A DNA stretch of 64,000 bases from Pictodentalium vernedei (lineage: Eukaryota; Mollusca; Scaphopoda; Dentaliida; Dentaliidae): assembly GCA_031216915.1 (NCBI GenBank), contig CM062289.1:245893187-245957186 (forward strand). The letters run 5' to 3'. The position numbers and the translations under genes are program-made. Of the stretch, positions 44,422 through 55,714 are shown one piece after another (position 1 is the stretch's first letter; each line of letters begins with the position of its first letter). The notes beneath the pieces were generated by a model. It saw nothing but the letters and a program-made list of their open reading frames with translations. It was not told where the DNA came from and searched no databases.

Positions 44422-45755
44422 CAAGAGGCCCCAGGGGGCCTGAGGGCGCTCACCTGACATGGTAGTGAATCAGATCCACCCCACAATGTTGCATACCCAA
44501 TATCAAAAGATTCTGCCTGCTGGATCTTGAGAAGAAGATTTTCAAAGAAATTTGCCTGAAATGCACTAAGTTCAAATTTGGGCTCCTATACTGAGCCCAA
44601 ATATAAACCCAAGGGGCCGATTTGAACAAACTTTAATCAGATCCACCCCACAATGTTGCATACCAAATATCAAAAGATTCTGCCTTCTGGATCTGGAGAA
44701 GAAGATTTTCAAAGAAATTTGCCTGAAATGCAGTAAGTTCAAATTTGGGCTCCTATACGGAGTCCAAATATAAACCCAGGGGGCCGATTTGAACAAACTT
44801 GAATCAGATCCACCCCACAATGTTGCATACCGAATATCGAAAGATTCTGCCTGCTGGATCTGGAGAAGAAGATTTTTTAAGAAATTTGCCTGAAATGCAC
44901 TAAGTTCGAAATCGGGCTCCTATACTGAGCCCAAATATGAACCCAGGGGGCCGATTTGAACAAACTTGAATCAGATCCATCCTACAATGTTTCATACCAA
45001 ATATCAAAAGATTCTGCCTGCTGGATCTGGAGAAGATTTTTTAATGTTTTTCCCATTGCCTACAGTGTTAAAAAGTGCTGACTCAGCACTTTTTCAAAGT
45101 CCCGAAACTGTACCCTATGGTAAAACCGATGGCAATTTTTTTTTTACCAATTCTTTCTGTTGGTCCTAAGGAAGCTTCACACCAAATAAAAATTCTCGGT
45201 GCCGTGCAGTTTTGGAGATATGGGCATTTTAATTTTTTTCTATTTTTAGCTCCTGCGGTTCCCATGGGGCTACGGGAAAAAAAAATCGGCATAAATTAGG
45301 CACTTATGACCCAATAAGCCCTCACATAAAATTTGGTTCAAATCAGCCTCTCGGTTTGGAAAATAGAAATTTTGGGCGGGGCCAAAAATTTTGCCCCTCC
45401 CACAACGACGCCAAGTATAGCCCCACAAACTTCTCTTGAACAAATCTGAGTCTACACCTCAAAAGGAAGCTGCACACCAGATATCAAGCCTCTGCTACTG
45501 CTGGTTCATGAGAAGAAGATTTTTTAAGATTTCAGCACACTTTTTGGGTGTGGCCCTACCCAAGGGCGAGGCAACTTGATTTGAATAAAATCAAATTGCG
45601 ATGTCATAACAAACTATTATCTCAAATATCAATTAAATTGGTTCAGCGGTTTGGAGGAGAAGACGCAAACACCATGTTCACGGACGACGACGTACAATGG
45701 ACGACGGATGGTGAGTGATCACTATAGCTCTCCTGACTGAAAGTCAGGTGAGCTA
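44422..45755 (+). mobile_element. Helentron/Pearl-like satellite element with readable insertion site
   Basis: 5' tip CAAGAGGCCCCAGGG with GCTCACCTGAC; 3' hairpin agctctcctgac..gtcaggtgagct then AA. Core: satellite A units (gcatac at 44491, 44659, 44825, then diverged). The 3' third includes the 25-bp palindrome 45070-45094 and 'gacgacg..tggacgacgg'. The host is a tandem array, so the pre-insertion sequence can be read from sister units. No protein. Confidence 0.72.
45070..45094. repeat. Perfect 25-bp palindrome, second copy
   Basis: Identical to 6216-6240 and in the same position relative to the satellite core. Confidence 0.85.
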
Positions 45756-45835
45756 AAAATCAATATTTCCTATCTAGAGGTCATTCCAAACAAGCATACC
45801 AAGTTTCAAAGTGATACACTGGGTTCCACTTTTTG

Positions 45836-46271
45836 ATATTAGTTAAGAAAACAATCCTGTTACATTTCCCACATTATTGAAAAAAAGCAAACCATTCAAC
45901 CGAGTTTTCCTATAAATTTGACATGTTAATTACATATACAGTGCTGCATTTACAAAAGAGGACAGAAAAGTTCAACCAGCTCATGACCAGGTCATGATGG
46001 TGTCAAAATTCTGAGTCTTCTTTTCACCCCAAAACACTGTAAAATCTCACTTGTTGAAAACGAAATGTGAGAACTTTGAATCTCAAATGCTATTTTCATT
46101 TGCTTTCCAATAACACAATAGTTTACCTTGACTTCACGCTGCATTTATGAGATTCATGTCATAACTAGATGGAGTGATTCTCACAGGCTTTCTCTGGTTG
46201 TAGAACATTCCTTGAAAAAGTTATGGGAATCAAAATAGTCTACTGCTAGTGGAAACTTTCCTCCCAAAACA
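45836..46271. other. Intergenic DNA
   Basis: No gene, array or hairpin supported. Confidence 0.4.
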
Positions 46272-46510
46272 GAAAATAAGCAGACTGCCATCTACAAAAT
46301 GAGGTCCCCAGAGGGTGAATTTAGTGATGCTACCCTGCATAGCAGGGTAGCATCACTAAATTTACCCTCTGTGAACCTCAATCTGAATCAGGGTCTCAAA
46401 ACTAAACAGAAAGAGGTACCCAGAGGATAAACTGGCCCACTGTATGGGATAGCATCATCAAATTCACCCACAGGGGACCTCATTCGGCAAATGTCAGACT
46501 GCTTATTTTC
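46272..46510. repeat. MITE-like element with strong internal hairpin
   Basis: Outer ends gaaaataagcagactg and its complement (46493-46510), about 17 of 19 paired. An inner hairpin at 46302-46379 has about 37-bp arms around 'ata', and the arm motif returns a third time, diverged, at 46450-46485. Confidence 0.75.
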
Positions 46511-48459
46511 AGGCCTGTTTCCTCCTGAAATTTGTTTAGTTTGTGATTGGTGGGTGGTAATAGGTCCCTTTTCTTCCTAATTCTGCCAGAGAGGCATTTG
46601 TGACAATGTTCAAAGTAACTTTGTCAGTCATGAAGATTCGGCAAGAATGTACTGTATGCATGTATATGTGCTCCAACTGTTGGAGACTCCATGAGGGGCA
46701 TTGCCAGAAGAATGTTTGTTTGGAAGAATCATCAAGAGCTAGTGTGTGCGCTCTTGTATCTCTGATGGAGGTCTCTGTGGCAATAACCGTACAACAGCAA
46801 AGGGTTAACAAAACAAACTCACAAGATGCAATTTGTCTGCCATTTATGTAAAATCCAATTTCAGCTGTATTCAAATGAACATAGATTTTCTGGAGAAATT
46901 TGTGTACTAAGGTCCCCATAAATGCAATCAACACAAAATACACCAGATGCAAATATCTGAAAACTTTTGATAAACATAGATTTATTTACGTAACATAGGT
47001 ATGATCTTTCTTTGACAGAGAGTTTCTGTTGTTTATAGGTTAAAGCAACATCAGATGCAATCGGGACCATCCCATGTCCCTTTTCTATTAACATTACCCC
47101 AAGTTACAAATTTCAGCTTGATATCTGTAAATGTAGGAGTGCAGCCCTGCATTGTATGAAAGGTTGATGAATGAAGGTTTAAAACAACTATGTACCTAAA
47201 ATTTCCCCGCCATGTTGCTTCTAAAAAAAAAAATACCCCTAGGTACGAAATTTCAGCTACACATATCTGAACATGTAGGTGTGAATATCATTGTTGTTCT
47301 GGTTTTAGTGTTAACACAATGTTGAACATAAAATTCATTCTACCCATTAACTGCTGATAAAAAATTAACCTTAAGCACCAAATTTCAACTCAATATCTCG
47401 ATATCTGTAGGTATGCAACATGGTATTGATATGCATTGAGATTTAATAATTTGAAGGGTTAATGGTATTTCACACAGAAAACTTACCCAGCCCATATTAC
47501 TCGTGATAAAAAATTACCCTAGGTGACAATTTTCAATTCAATATACATATATGTGAAAATACAGGAGTGCTGTAGTTAAAGGGTTGAAGGGATGTCAGAC
47601 TGAATCGGGACCCATCTAATGTTCCTTTCTTGGTCAAATTGCTTTTCCTGGTCTAATTACAAACAGGTACCAAATTTATAACCACTCTTGTGTTCCAAAT
47701 AAACATACATGTATTTTTACTCATTTTGCAGAATTTTTCCACTCTGTATGAAGCTAATTTGGGCCTGTATGTCTATTAAAATCGCCCTTCCAATAGGGAT
47801 GAGTTCTTGAAATCAGCTAATCTACACTAGATTGTGTAGTATTCTTTTGGGTAAGACAGGGTATTCTTTGTTATAATCATGATCCATAAATGTCTATTAA
47901 TTTTCTGTCAAAACTAACTGCAATACTGGCAAAATAAGTTGGCCGTTCTATAAAATTAAGTATCATTACCCATGATGGATTTCAGACTTGTACTGTTATG
48001 TGTACTTATACTTTTGTATGATTTTGATAAATTTCCCACCCTGTACTTTTATTCCCACCTATTCTTTTATATGGAACTCAAGAGTTGATTGGCTGTGGTT
48101 TGTGTGGTAAGACGTGACGTGGGGGTGGGGTGGGTCTCTTGAGTGTGCCAAAAATGTGCTTTTCCAACTTGTGCAATTTTTTTAATTTTTTAAAAATATA
48201 TCAATATATCAGCTAATATATACCATCATTTGTGTTTCAAACCTTAAAAATGATGTTGTACATCACACTCTTAACATAAATACAACATCAGGAGGCTTTA
48301 TATGTGAGAATATTGGGCTTAATCTGGGAAAATGTCACACGTTAGTAGGGGATGGGTGTCTTGTTCGAAATGTAGAAAATGTGCAGACAATATTTTGGGA
48401 AAATTCTCTCTGATGCACTAAATTCAACCCAAGTTATTTATTTATTAATTTATTTATTT
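46511..48459. repeat. Degenerate tandem repeat (46880-47720) in non-coding DNA
   Basis: 'ccaaatttca' with 'aatatctg(t)a' and 'gtaggagtg' recurs at roughly 130-150-bp spacing (about 46965, 47105, 47250, 47380, 47535). 48035-48075 shares 'ccaccctgtacttttattcc' with 60390-60545. No gene is supported; the frames 46536-46952 and 46600-46851 have no known motif. Confidence 0.5.
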
Positions 48460-48780
48460 ATTTATTTATTGGTGTTTAACGACACTTTAACAACCAGGGT
48501 CATATCATGTCGGTGACAGGTTTACAGGTGGAGGAAGCCTGAGTACCCGGAGAGAACCACCGAGCAACGACGAGCAGCTGTCAGCTCTTCAACATCATAA
48601 CCCACAACTGTACTACACACTGCACAGCGGTACTGCGTATTACACAGCACATACTGTGTATTACACAGCACAGACAGGGTTAGATTGGCTGAAGACATGT
48701 GCACCTCAGCGTGCAGTACGTCTCAGCACACAGCGTCATCGTGCCCCCACGTGGGCAATTGGGGTAAGTTTATTTTGGAT
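48460..48780 (+). repeat. Molluscan dispersed repeat, second copy
   Basis: Diverged copy of 10475-10765, with a tttattt run, 'ggtgtttaacgac', 'acccggagagaaccaccg' and 'cgtgcccccacgtgggcaa'. A short 'acagcacatactgtgtattac' duplication lies at 48630-48670. Confidence 0.72.
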
Positions 48781-49127
48781 TTTTATGGGAGAGTGGGGGG
48801 GTAGGTGTCTGAGAATGGTAGTAAAAAATTTGCAAGTACTGGGTGGGTGGGTGTAAAAAGGAGCCGAATAAAAAATAGGACGTCACGTCTTGCAAATTTT
48901 TAGTGCCCCCTCCTCCCTGCATTTACGTTTATTTTTTCGCAAAAATTCCACCCTGTACGAAGCTTATTTGGGCCTGCAAGTTTATTATTTTTTGAGTCGA
49001 TCAGAAACCGATGATCGATCAAAGCGGCGAGTTTTGGACATTGTTTACATAGCACAGCACTGAAGCGCAGCACTGAAGCGGAAACGCAGCACTGAAGCGG
49101 AAGCGCAGACACGTTGGCAAAATTTAT
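48781..49127. other. Intergenic DNA with a small minisatellite
   Basis: 49040-49110 holds about four copies of 'cagcactgaagcg(g)aa(g/a)cg'. Otherwise nothing seen. Confidence 0.5.
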
Positions 49128-49585
49128 ACTTCTGAACTATATAATTCGGAATAATGAATGGATCGGGAACCAATACCATGCACAGTGGGGATTATGTTAC
49201 CAGTCTTTTCGGCCCAATGCACACTCGACCCAAAACCAACTCATCACAAACTGACATCCACTCGGCCTGTCTCATCTTACTTTTTTTTAATATACACCAA
49301 CCTCCCCCCCCCCCCCCAAAAAGAAATGCACGCGTAACACATGGTATACAAGGTCCTGAACTATATAATTCAGAATAATGAATGGATTGGGAACCAATAC
49401 CAAGCGCAGTGGGATTACATAACTAGTCTTTTTGGCCCAATGCACACTCGACCCAAAACAAACTCATCACAAACTGATATCCACTCGGCCTGTCTCATCT
49501 TACTTTTTTAATATACAACCCCCCCCCACCCCCCCCCCCCCACCCCTCAAAAAAAATGCATGTGTAACAGATGGTATACAAGGTT
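49128..49585. repeat. Tandem duplication, two units of about 225 bp
   Basis: 49128-49352 and 49353-49585 align along their length (gaactatataattc, ggaaccaatacca, cactcgacccaaaac, ctcggcctgtctcatc) with about ten differences and C runs of different length. Confidence 0.85.
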
Positions 49586-50112
49586 ATTTGGGAAAGATAA
49601 CATAACACAGGTGGCAACGAACCTCATTTTTTTCATATCTAGTGATCATATCTAGTGAGTCTATAAATATAAAATAGAAAAAGCTTTTGATTCCAGCTCG
49701 TTGGAATCGCGCAGTCTGTTTTGTTTTGTTTGTTTTGTTTTGTTTTTTTTTGGGGGGGGGGGGGGTTGTATGGTGTTGCTATATTTGTATTTTTTGAAAT
49801 AAACAACATCTCCTTCATAAATACTTGGTTCTTCACTTCTCCACTGTAGAACCTAGTATTTATGACAGTATGTGTTGTTCATTATCAGGATGGAATTTCA
49901 CCCCAAACCGTCCATTAGCCAAACCGTCACCAACGAAGTGACCCAATCCATCCCCTGATATTTGACCCAAACCGTTGCCCAGACATGTAACCCATACCAT
50001 CTCTTAATACTGGGTATATTTTGCAACGTTTGGAACTTTTCTGTTTGCATTTTGTCAAGAATTTTTTCGGAGAACTGTATCAGTATGAATATAGGTGTAT
50101 ACTAGTAGTTTA
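49586..50112. other. Intergenic DNA
   Basis: Contains a 'tttgttttgttt' run with poly-G (49716-49766) and loosely repeated 'aaccgtc' phrases at 49895-50010. No gene. Confidence 0.4.
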
Positions 50113-51536
50113 AACAAGAGGCCCCAGGGGCCTTAGGCACTCACCGAATGTTCTATACTGTTAAGACACAAATTTTATCAAAAGCTATTCTTAAGGTTCT
50201 ACAGAGTAAATCTATACTCTCTGTGGAGCTAAAACATCAACAGGACTGAATGGGACAATGCTGCTGATCAAATATCAAAAGATTCTGCATGATGGTTCTG
50301 AAGAAGATTTTTAAAGAATTCTCCTTGAATTACACAAAGTAAACATTCACGCCCCCATAGTGAGCCCCAATATTGATCAAAAGACTCAATTTGAAGAAAC
50401 GTAAATCCAACCCATACCAAGATGCTGCATACCAAATATCTAAAGATTCTGCCCATTGGTTCTGGTGAAGAAGACTGTTAAAGATTTTTTCTTAAATTGC
50501 AGTAAGTAAAAATTCACACCCCCATAGTGATCCCCAATATTGAACGGGGGATTCAATTTGAACAAACTTGAATCAGGCCCATACCAAGATGCTGTATACC
50601 AAATATCAAAAGATTCTGCCCATCGATTCCGGAAAAGAAGATTTTTATAGAAATTTTCTTAAATGGTACTAAGTAAAAATTCACACACCTTTAGTGAGCC
50701 CCAATATTGATCGAGGGACTCAATTAGAACAAACTTGAATCAGACCCATACCAAGATGCTGTATACCAAATATCAAAAGATCCTGCACATTGGTTCTGGA
50801 GAAGAAGATTTTAAAATTTTTTTTCTTAAATTGCACTAAGTAAAAAAAATTCAGGTCCCCATAGTGAGCCCCAAAATTGATCAAGGGACTCCATTTGAAC
50901 AAACTTGAATCAGACCCATACAAAGATGCTGTATACCAAATATCAAAAGATTCTGCCCAATGGTTCTGGAAAAGAAGATTTTTTCCTTAAATTGCACTAA
51001 GGAAAAATTCATGCCCCTATAGGGAGCCCCAATATTGATCAAGGGACTCGTTTTGAACAAACTTGAATCAGACCCATACCAAGATGCTGCATACCAAATA
51101 TCAAAAGATCCTGCCCATTGGTTCTGGAGAAGAAGATTTTTAAAGAATGTTTCTTAAATTGCACTAAGTAAAAATTCACGCCCCCATAGTGAGCCCCAAT
51201 ATTGGTTGAGGGACTCGATTTGAACAAACTTGAATCAGACCCATACCAAGATGCTGCATACCAAGTATCAAAAGATTCTGCCCACTGGTTCTGGAGAAGA
51301 AGATTTTTTAATAATTTTTCTATAATTCATATGGTGCTATCAGAGTTAAGCCCCATACAGAGCCCCTAAGGGACGTGGCCATTTCATTTGAACAAACATG
51401 AATTGCCATATAGTAATGAACATCCACATGAAGTTTCGTGAAAATCGGACCAGTTGTTTCAGAGGAGAAGTCGTTTGAAAAATGTTCACGACAACGGATG
51501 GCAAGTGATAAGTTGAGCTCCCTTCGGTGAGCTAAA
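50113..51536 (+). mobile_element. Satellite A element, third copy
   Basis: 5' tip aaacaagaggccccagggg; 3' end gagctcccttcggtgagctaa. Six units near 165 bp ('gctg(c/t)ataccaaatatc' from 50430 to 51255), of a sub-type with 'cccatagtgagccccaatattga'. Unique 3' section 51330-51500 with 'ggaccagttgtttcagaggag'. Confidence 0.65.
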
Positions 51537-52898
51537 AATTCCTCATAGTGACTAAGTTATAATTCAGGCTCCCATAGGGAGCCCAAATATGGAACCAGGG
51601 ACTTGGCTTTAACAAACTTGAATCTCACCCCCTAAGGATGCTACACACCACATATTAAAACATTCCGACTGCTGGATGTGAAGATTTTTTAAGAAAATTC
51701 CTCATTTCGAACTAAGTTACAATTCAAGCTCCCACAGTGAGCCCAAATATGGACCTAGGGACATGGCTTGAACAAACTTGAATCTCAGCACCCTAAGGAT
51801 GCTGCATACCAAATATCAAAACATTCCGACTGCTAGATCTGAAGAAGAAGCTTTTTAAAGAAAATTCCTCATTCTGAACTAAGTTATAATTCGGGCTACC
51901 ACAGAGAGCCCAAATATGAACCCAGGGCTTGAACAAACTTGAATCTCACCCCCTTAAGCATGCTGCATACCCAATATCAAAAGATTCTGCCTGCTGGATC
52001 TTGAGAATATTTTTAAAGAAATTTGCCTGAAATGCACTAAATTCAAATTGGGCTCCTATACCAAGCCCAAATATGAACCCAGGGGGCCGATTTGAACAAA
52101 CTTGAATCAGATTCACCCCACAATGTTGCATACCAAATATCAAAAGATTCTGCCCACTGGATCTGGAGAAGAAGATTTTTTAAGAAATTTGTCTGAAATG
52201 CACTAAGTTCGAATTTGAGCTTTTATAATGAGCCCAAATATGAATCCAGAAGGCCGATTTGAACAAACTTGAATCAGATCCACCCCACAATCTTGCATAC
52301 CAAATATCAAAAGATTCTGCCTGCTGGATCTTGAGAAAAAGATTTTTGAAGAAATTTGCCTGAAATGCACTAAGTTCGAATTCAGGCTTCTATACTGAGC
52401 CCAAATATGAATCCAATGGGCTGCTTTGAACAAACTTGAATCAAATCCACCCCACAATGTTGCATACCAAATATCAAAAGATTCTGTCCACTGGATCTGG
52501 AGAAGAAGATTTTTGAAGAAATGCACTAAGTTCGAATTTGGGCTTCTATAGTGAGCCCAAATATGAATCCAGGGGGCCTATTTGAACAAACTTGAATCAG
52601 ACCCATACCAAGATGCTGCATACCAAGTATCAAAAGATTCTGCCCACTGGTTCTGGAGAAGATTTTTAATAATTTTTCTATAATTCATACGGTGCTATCA
52701 GAGTTATGCCCCATACAGAGCCCCCAAGGGACGTGGCCACTTCATTTGAACAAACATGAATTGCCATATAGTAGTGAACATCCACATGAAGTTTCGTGAA
52801 AATCGGACCAGTGGTTTCAGAGGAGAAGTCGTTTGAAAAATGTTCACGACGACGGACGGCAAGAGATAAGTTGAGCTCCCTTCGGTGAGCTAAAAATG
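51537..52898 (+). mobile_element. Satellite A element, fourth copy (5' part missing or displaced)
   Basis: Starts within satellite A sequence directly at the end of the previous copy and ends with the same gagctcccttcggtgagctaa. The 3' section 52670-52860 is a close copy of 51310-51500. Probably the older host into which 50113-51536 inserted, or an internal duplication. Confidence 0.55.
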
Positions 52899-54197
52899 AC
52901 TTACCTGTGAATTTAATCCAAGAATATGTGTACAGTTAACTCCGATTTAATCCAGTTTTAAAGAGTAACAAACACTCATACCAAAGTGAATCCACTGTCA
53001 AAGAATATCAACTGTCAGAAGAATGTAAAATAACAAAAAGTAATAATTGTTCGAAACATTTTCCAGGGAAAATGAGAGACCAACTTGCACTGTAATGTTA
53101 CTTAAAACTGAAATGACTATCAACCATGAAGAAAAGAAGTGCCAAAACCTTTCACTTTAGGGCATTATTGATAAAATGCACTCACCAGGATGCTGACAAC
53201 TTGACACAATGTTTTCTTTATGAAAACATGTCTTCCACTTCAAAAGGTATTGGCTATCTTTTATTTCAACTACCTAATATCAGAAACGTCCATTTTCACA
53301 TTTGAAATGTTTGTGATGATCAGTCAGTATTTTGTCAACTTAAGATTACCGCGCCTGTATTATCACTTTTAGAATTAAGTGTTCCGACGTGTGAACACCT
53401 TTCAATGATTATTAAATAAACAACAACACCTAAACTTTAACTGCCGCTCGTTGAAAAGAAATTATTTGATTTGAAAACAAAACAAATGGTGTGATTTTCT
53501 TTTCAATGGGCTATAATTAAAATTCTGATGCTATTGTTTTTAAAATATTCACAACTGATGGAGTGTTTACTCTATTTGGGAGCAGTAATTAGGCCTAACA
53601 ACATTTTTTTTAAATTCCTAATATAGTGGAGATGACAATAAATTTGAAAAATCATCTTAGCCCACCCTTGTCGGTATTGGGTCATGTTGGCTTTCGTGAT
53701 TCATTCATTTAAAACGATTCATGGCGTTTCGGCACTACATGGATTTGTTTCGCCACCAGGCCGTTTTTGGCACAGAGTCATTTTGTCAAAAAAATTGCAG
53801 AAAGACAGAAATCGTATCTCCCCTGTGAAGATATAGAAATTTTCACTTTCACGGTATCAATCAAAATGGCGGCTTTTAAAGCATCACTTTAAGGTGAATA
53901 CGAGTCGAATCATCACCAGAAATGATCAATTTGTTCTAAAAATGTGTAATGAAAAGAAAATCTAGCGTTTTTGAGTGGATACAGATCATTTCCAGCAATA
54001 ATTCAAAACATATTCACCTTAAATTGAGGCATGAAACACGAAACGGACTGAGAAAGATCATCACAGCATGAATAGGCAGTGACCAGTTGTTTACTTTCAT
54101 GCATCAATTCAAGGTTGAAATGAGTGGAATTATCGTTAGGAATGATCAGTTTCTTATAAAAAGCATATAATAAAAAGAAAATCTAGTGGTTTTGAGT
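52899..54197. other. Intergenic DNA
   Basis: AT-rich. 'ttttgagtggata' at about 53970 is shared with the foldback that follows. No gene or array supported. Confidence 0.4.
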
Positions 54198-54333
54198 GGA
54201 CACCGAAAATTATCTCACTCGCAACTGAGACAAATGGCAATTATAGCCCGCGCAAGTGCTCGCGAAAAATAAACATTTGTCTTGGTCACTCGTGAGATAA
54301 TTTTCGGTATCCACTCAAAAACACTACATATCC
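54198..54333. repeat. Foldback element
   Basis: ttttgagtggacaccgaaaattatctcac pairs, with single differences, with gtgagataattttcggtatccactcaaaa at the other end. The middle is unpaired. A smaller hairpin (ggagagtgttgacactctcc) lies at 54578-54597. Confidence 0.8.
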
Positions 54334-55011
54334 TCCTCTATTTTCTGTTACGGTTGTTTTGATGTGGGGTAGATATTCGAAGAGACAGGCACAAGCAAGA
54401 ACGTAGGAAAGTGTTCAAGAATTTATGGGTCGTGAATATTGAAAGTTTAATTGTAGTGACCTTTAAAATATATTACAGAAATAAAATAACTGTTAACTGG
54501 TACATGTACAAGTAGAGTGCTAAATTATTTTTGGTCATCATAATCTGTTCACATGTCAGTGCCTTGTTATAATTTATGGGAGAGTGTTGACACTCTCCTA
54601 TATATTCTAACAAAACAAATCAATATGGACAAAATAATTTCAATTCAAAGATAATATGAAGCAAATCCACAGAATATGAAACCTTTACGTTGGGGCACCT
54701 GCTCTTCAGAATAAACCCCAAAAATGGCCTCCCAGCACTTTACTGGTTAACCATAATCTTAATGTATCTTCATTGTCAGAAAAAAATCTTCAATGACGTG
54801 TATGTTTATGTAAAGACCTGTTCAATCTTTAAATAATTATTTTTTGTATTTTTTCTAAAACTATGATTCTGAAATTTCAATCTTAATTTTTAAATACATG
54901 TATGTCTTGAATATCCATCCACAAATATGTAGAATCGAAATAAAACTATGTCATTTTGAGAGTGTGCTCATTTTCTGTTCACAAAAAATCTGACTATGGA
55001 TCGATCATCTT
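54334..55011. other. Intergenic DNA
   Basis: Nothing beyond the small hairpin at 54578-54597. Confidence 0.4.
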
Positions 55012-55140
55012 CGGGTACCGAAGTGACTAGGTGCCAAAATGACCCGGTGCCAAAATGACTCGGTGCCAAAAATTCTGATGCCGAAACGACTGTGTGCATT
55101 TCTGTCTGATGTCGAAATGACTCTGTGCCGAAACGATCAA
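55012..55140. repeat. Minisatellite, about 16-17 bp units
   Basis: Units of the kind 'cggtgccaaaatgact', later 'tgccgaaacgactgtg', seven or so, diverging along the array. Confidence 0.75.
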
Positions 55141-55714
55141 CATTCCCTTCAAACATGCCTGTCATAATTCTTATTTTCATTGGTTCCAAGAAGACTATTG
55201 TCATGGAGTGACTGGACTCAACCTCGTATTTCGTAAAGGGTAAGTTATCCCGTACTAGTACATTTACGAGGGACATTTGAAATTCAAAACCGAGGTATTT
55301 TTTATGATGATGATAATGTTGGGAATAAATTTGCCCATACAAGAGGAATTGCTCCAATGCGGATATTTTATTATTTCTAAAATAGCGTGAATCCACTTAT
55401 TGTAGACCCACTTTCTGTTTACTGCGCCCGATGCTTAACTTCACCCCCCCCCCCCCTCCCCTAGCCCCCCACAGCACGATGTTGAACTTGAGACCAAGTT
55501 TTGTCGTAATTATTTTCCTTTTTTACTCCCCTTCATCTCAGTCTCATGATTCTCGCATATTTTAGTACTTACGTTGATTAGGAATCGCACAGCTATTGTT
55601 GGGGCATTTTATCCCTACACAACCAATCCCCTGGAATACTAAATAAATATCTCAACCTTGACATAAGGCAAAATTGTAGTCTAACTTTTTTTGAAAACAT
55701 CGTCTGCTTCAGTC
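55141..55714. other. Intergenic DNA
   Basis: A C run at 55444-55466; no gene supported. The minus frame 54968-55396 is mostly a translation of the minisatellite and flanks. Confidence 0.4.

Noticed and set aside
48460-48780. A tRNA-derived SINE
   Set aside because: No convincing A and B boxes in the right spacing were seen.
54968-55396. 142-residue minus-strand gene
   Set aside because: About a third is the 16-bp minisatellite and the rest has no known motif.
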